Assembly: GCF_901933205.1 (NCBI RefSeq)
Contig: NW_022148248.1
Location: 62,001-126,000 of the forward strand
Reading direction: 5' to 3'
Length of the DNA stretch: 64,000 nt
From: Camarhynchus parvulus
Lineage: Eukaryota; Chordata; Aves; Passeriformes; Thraupidae
Both the position numbers and the translations under genes were made by a program. The notes under the pieces are model-generated. The model ran no database searches, was not told the origin of the DNA, and saw only the letters and a list, made by a program, of their open reading frames with translations. Positions 60,085 through 64,000 of the stretch are shown here, in pieces; position 1 is the first letter of the stretch; each line of letters begins with the position of its first letter.

Positions 60085-64000
<3,916 letters not shown>

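Overview
The window reads as vertebrate nuclear DNA, most likely from a bird, and from a very GC-rich, minisatellite-saturated microchromosome or dot chromosome. The protein fragments are clearly vertebrate. Intron/exon structure is normal. No CR1-type LINE was recognised, and almost every intron and intergenic space is filled by short tandem repeats (10-40 bp units, strongly C/A- or G/T-biased strands).

Layout, low to high coordinate. 1-4.7 kb: repeat arrays only, including seven AT-rich units of about 150 bp. 4.75-4.83 kb: a possible orphan first exon on the minus strand. 7.0-12.7 kb: FGF11 (fibroblast growth factor homologous factor) on the minus strand, with exons 1, 3, 4 and 5 recognisable and exon 2 doubtful. 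14.5-16.8 kb: CpG/GC-box DNA, a possible promoter, and an array with 15 exact TGACGTCA sites. 17.8-27.3 kb: NLGN2 (neuroligin-2) on the minus strand, five coding exons. 29.4-30.6 kb: a 1.2 kb CATCAT-type microsatellite. 31.2-33.2 kb: TMEM256 on the plus strand. 34.1-34.4 kb: an orphan CCAAT/CRE/X-box promoter-like island. 34.9-55.1 kb: SRRT (ARS2) on the minus strand, 19 coding exons, whose chosen splice sites give one continuous frame of 903 codons plus stop. 56-57.05 kb: CpG-island promoter and a possible divergent two-exon noncoding transcript. 57.76-58.08 kb: a nine-unit, 38-bp array of CTCF-like motifs. 60.1-62.5 kb: the last three exons of COPS6 (CSN6), minus strand; its 5' part lies outside the window.

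NLGN2, FGF11 and a divergent TMEM256 match the human 17p13.1 arrangement as known from general knowledge. SRRT and COPS6 are neighbours in human 7q22. The window therefore joins two human syntenic blocks between TMEM256 and SRRT (about 33.2-34.9 kb).

The most striking signal is that pieces of exon edges, with their splice sites, are repeated inside the adjoining intron arrays. These 'exon-edge echoes' occur in FGF11, NLGN2, TMEM256 and at most SRRT introns. In every case found, donor-side copies lie in the downstream intron and acceptor-side copies in the upstream intron, as expected if intronic minisatellites grew across the exon boundary. SRRT keeps an intact frame despite this. FGF11 exon 4, NLGN2's first and last exons and TMEM256's last exon show frame breaks, which may be biological or may be sequencing errors in hard GC-rich DNA.
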